This document shows positions 18,844 to 19,083 of a DNA stretch of 19,083 bases, piece by piece (the first letter of the stretch is position 1; every line of letters begins with the position of its first letter). The translations under genes and the position numbers were made by a program. The stretch lies in contig JAFUUT010000355.1 in NCBI GenBank assembly GCA_017477685.1, forward strand, positions 1 through 19,083, in the 5' to 3' direction. The notes beneath the pieces are model-generated. The model was not told the DNA's origin, made no database searches, and saw only the letters and a list, made by a program, of their open reading frames with translations. Source of the DNA: a bacterium. GTDB lineage: Bacteria > Cyanobacteriota > Vampirovibrionia > Gastranaerophilales > Gastranaerophilaceae.

Positions 18844-19083
18844 ATGTCAATTAACTTAGAAAAAGAACAAAAACAAGAATTTGCTAAAAAATTCGGCAAG
18901 AATGAAAAAGATACAGGTGCTCCTGCAGTTCAAATTGCAATGATGACAAAAAAAATTGCAGATTTGACAGAACACTTGAAATCTAACAAAAAAGATTTCG
19001 CAACAAAAAGAGGTCTTTTGATGATGGTAGGTAAGAGAAAGAAACTTCTTTCATACGTTAAATCTCACAATCTTGACGAATAC
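18844..19083 (+). CDS. rpsO: Ribosomal protein uS15, N-terminal 80 residues (cut by window edge)
   Basis: This primary 16S rRNA-binding protein of the 30S platform is about 89 aa in the family, so about nine residues lie beyond the window. The family pattern is clear: 'KFGKNEKDTGAPAVQIAMMT' (17-36), 'IADLTEHLKSNKKDFATKRG' (38-57), which carries the RNA-binding His-Leu turn and the Lys/Arg loop, and 'LLMMVGKRKKLLSYVKS' (58-74). The ATG has AAAGGAA upstream. It has its own promoter. In many bacteria pnp follows rpsO; whether that is so here cannot be seen. Confidence 0.97.
   Translation, partial: MSINLEKEQKQEFAKKFGKNEKDTGAPAVQIAMMTKKIADLTEHLKSNKKDFATKRGLLMMVGKRKKLLSYVKSHNLDEY

Overview
The window looks like the chromosome of a low-GC, diderm, gut-type bacterium. 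I place it, by inference, in the Gastranaerophilales (Vampirovibrionia, 'Melainabacteria'). The reasons are an AT-rich sequence, outer-membrane genes (a three-POTRA BamA/Omp85 and an OmpH/Skp chaperone), a FliI-type export ATPase, and several proteins I cannot assign to any widespread family. No rRNA, tRNA, CRISPR array, insertion sequence or prophage is visible. The rightmost gene (rpsO) and the leftmost gene (a D-2-hydroxyacid dehydrogenase-like protein) both run off the window.

Layout. Positions 1-375 hold the leftward, partial dehydrogenase. Positions 376-1037 have no sizeable gene. They contain a rightward RNA candidate of three hairpins ending in a rho-independent terminator, a second foldable stretch, and a tiny ORF behind a strong promoter. 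Positions 1038-2239 carry three rightward genes: a Cys-rich small protein, short-form hibernation factor Hpf, and a membrane-anchored small protein. A bidirectional terminator at 2253-2290 separates them from a long leftward run (15163 down to 2307). Read in transcription order the run is: BlaI-type repressor, unknown 125 aa protein, exported serpin-like protein, rsmI, bamA, skp, udp, an FlhA-C-like fusion protein, two paralogous membrane proteins, an HExxH protein, deoB and ferredoxin. Several internal promoters suggest sub-operons. On the right are a small rightward gene, rightward fliI, a leftward Fsr-like MFS transporter whose stop codon overlaps that of fliI, a small leftward gene, and rpsO.

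How the genes fit together. bamA and skp form an outer-membrane assembly pair. udp and deoB both serve nucleoside salvage and pentose recovery. fliI and the FlhA-C-like protein both belong to the flagellar/type III export family, yet no other export gene is nearby, and the FlhA-like protein lacks the whole membrane channel half. The repressor, 125 aa protein and serpin-like protein are translationally packed and look like a regulated exported module.

The most unusual signals are the soluble FlhA-C/DUF4177-like fusion, a recurring -10 box placed 5-6 nt before ATG in genes without a Shine-Dalgarno sequence (probable leaderless mRNAs, fliI being the clearest), the BlaI/serpin-like operon, and the structured RNA at 531-684.
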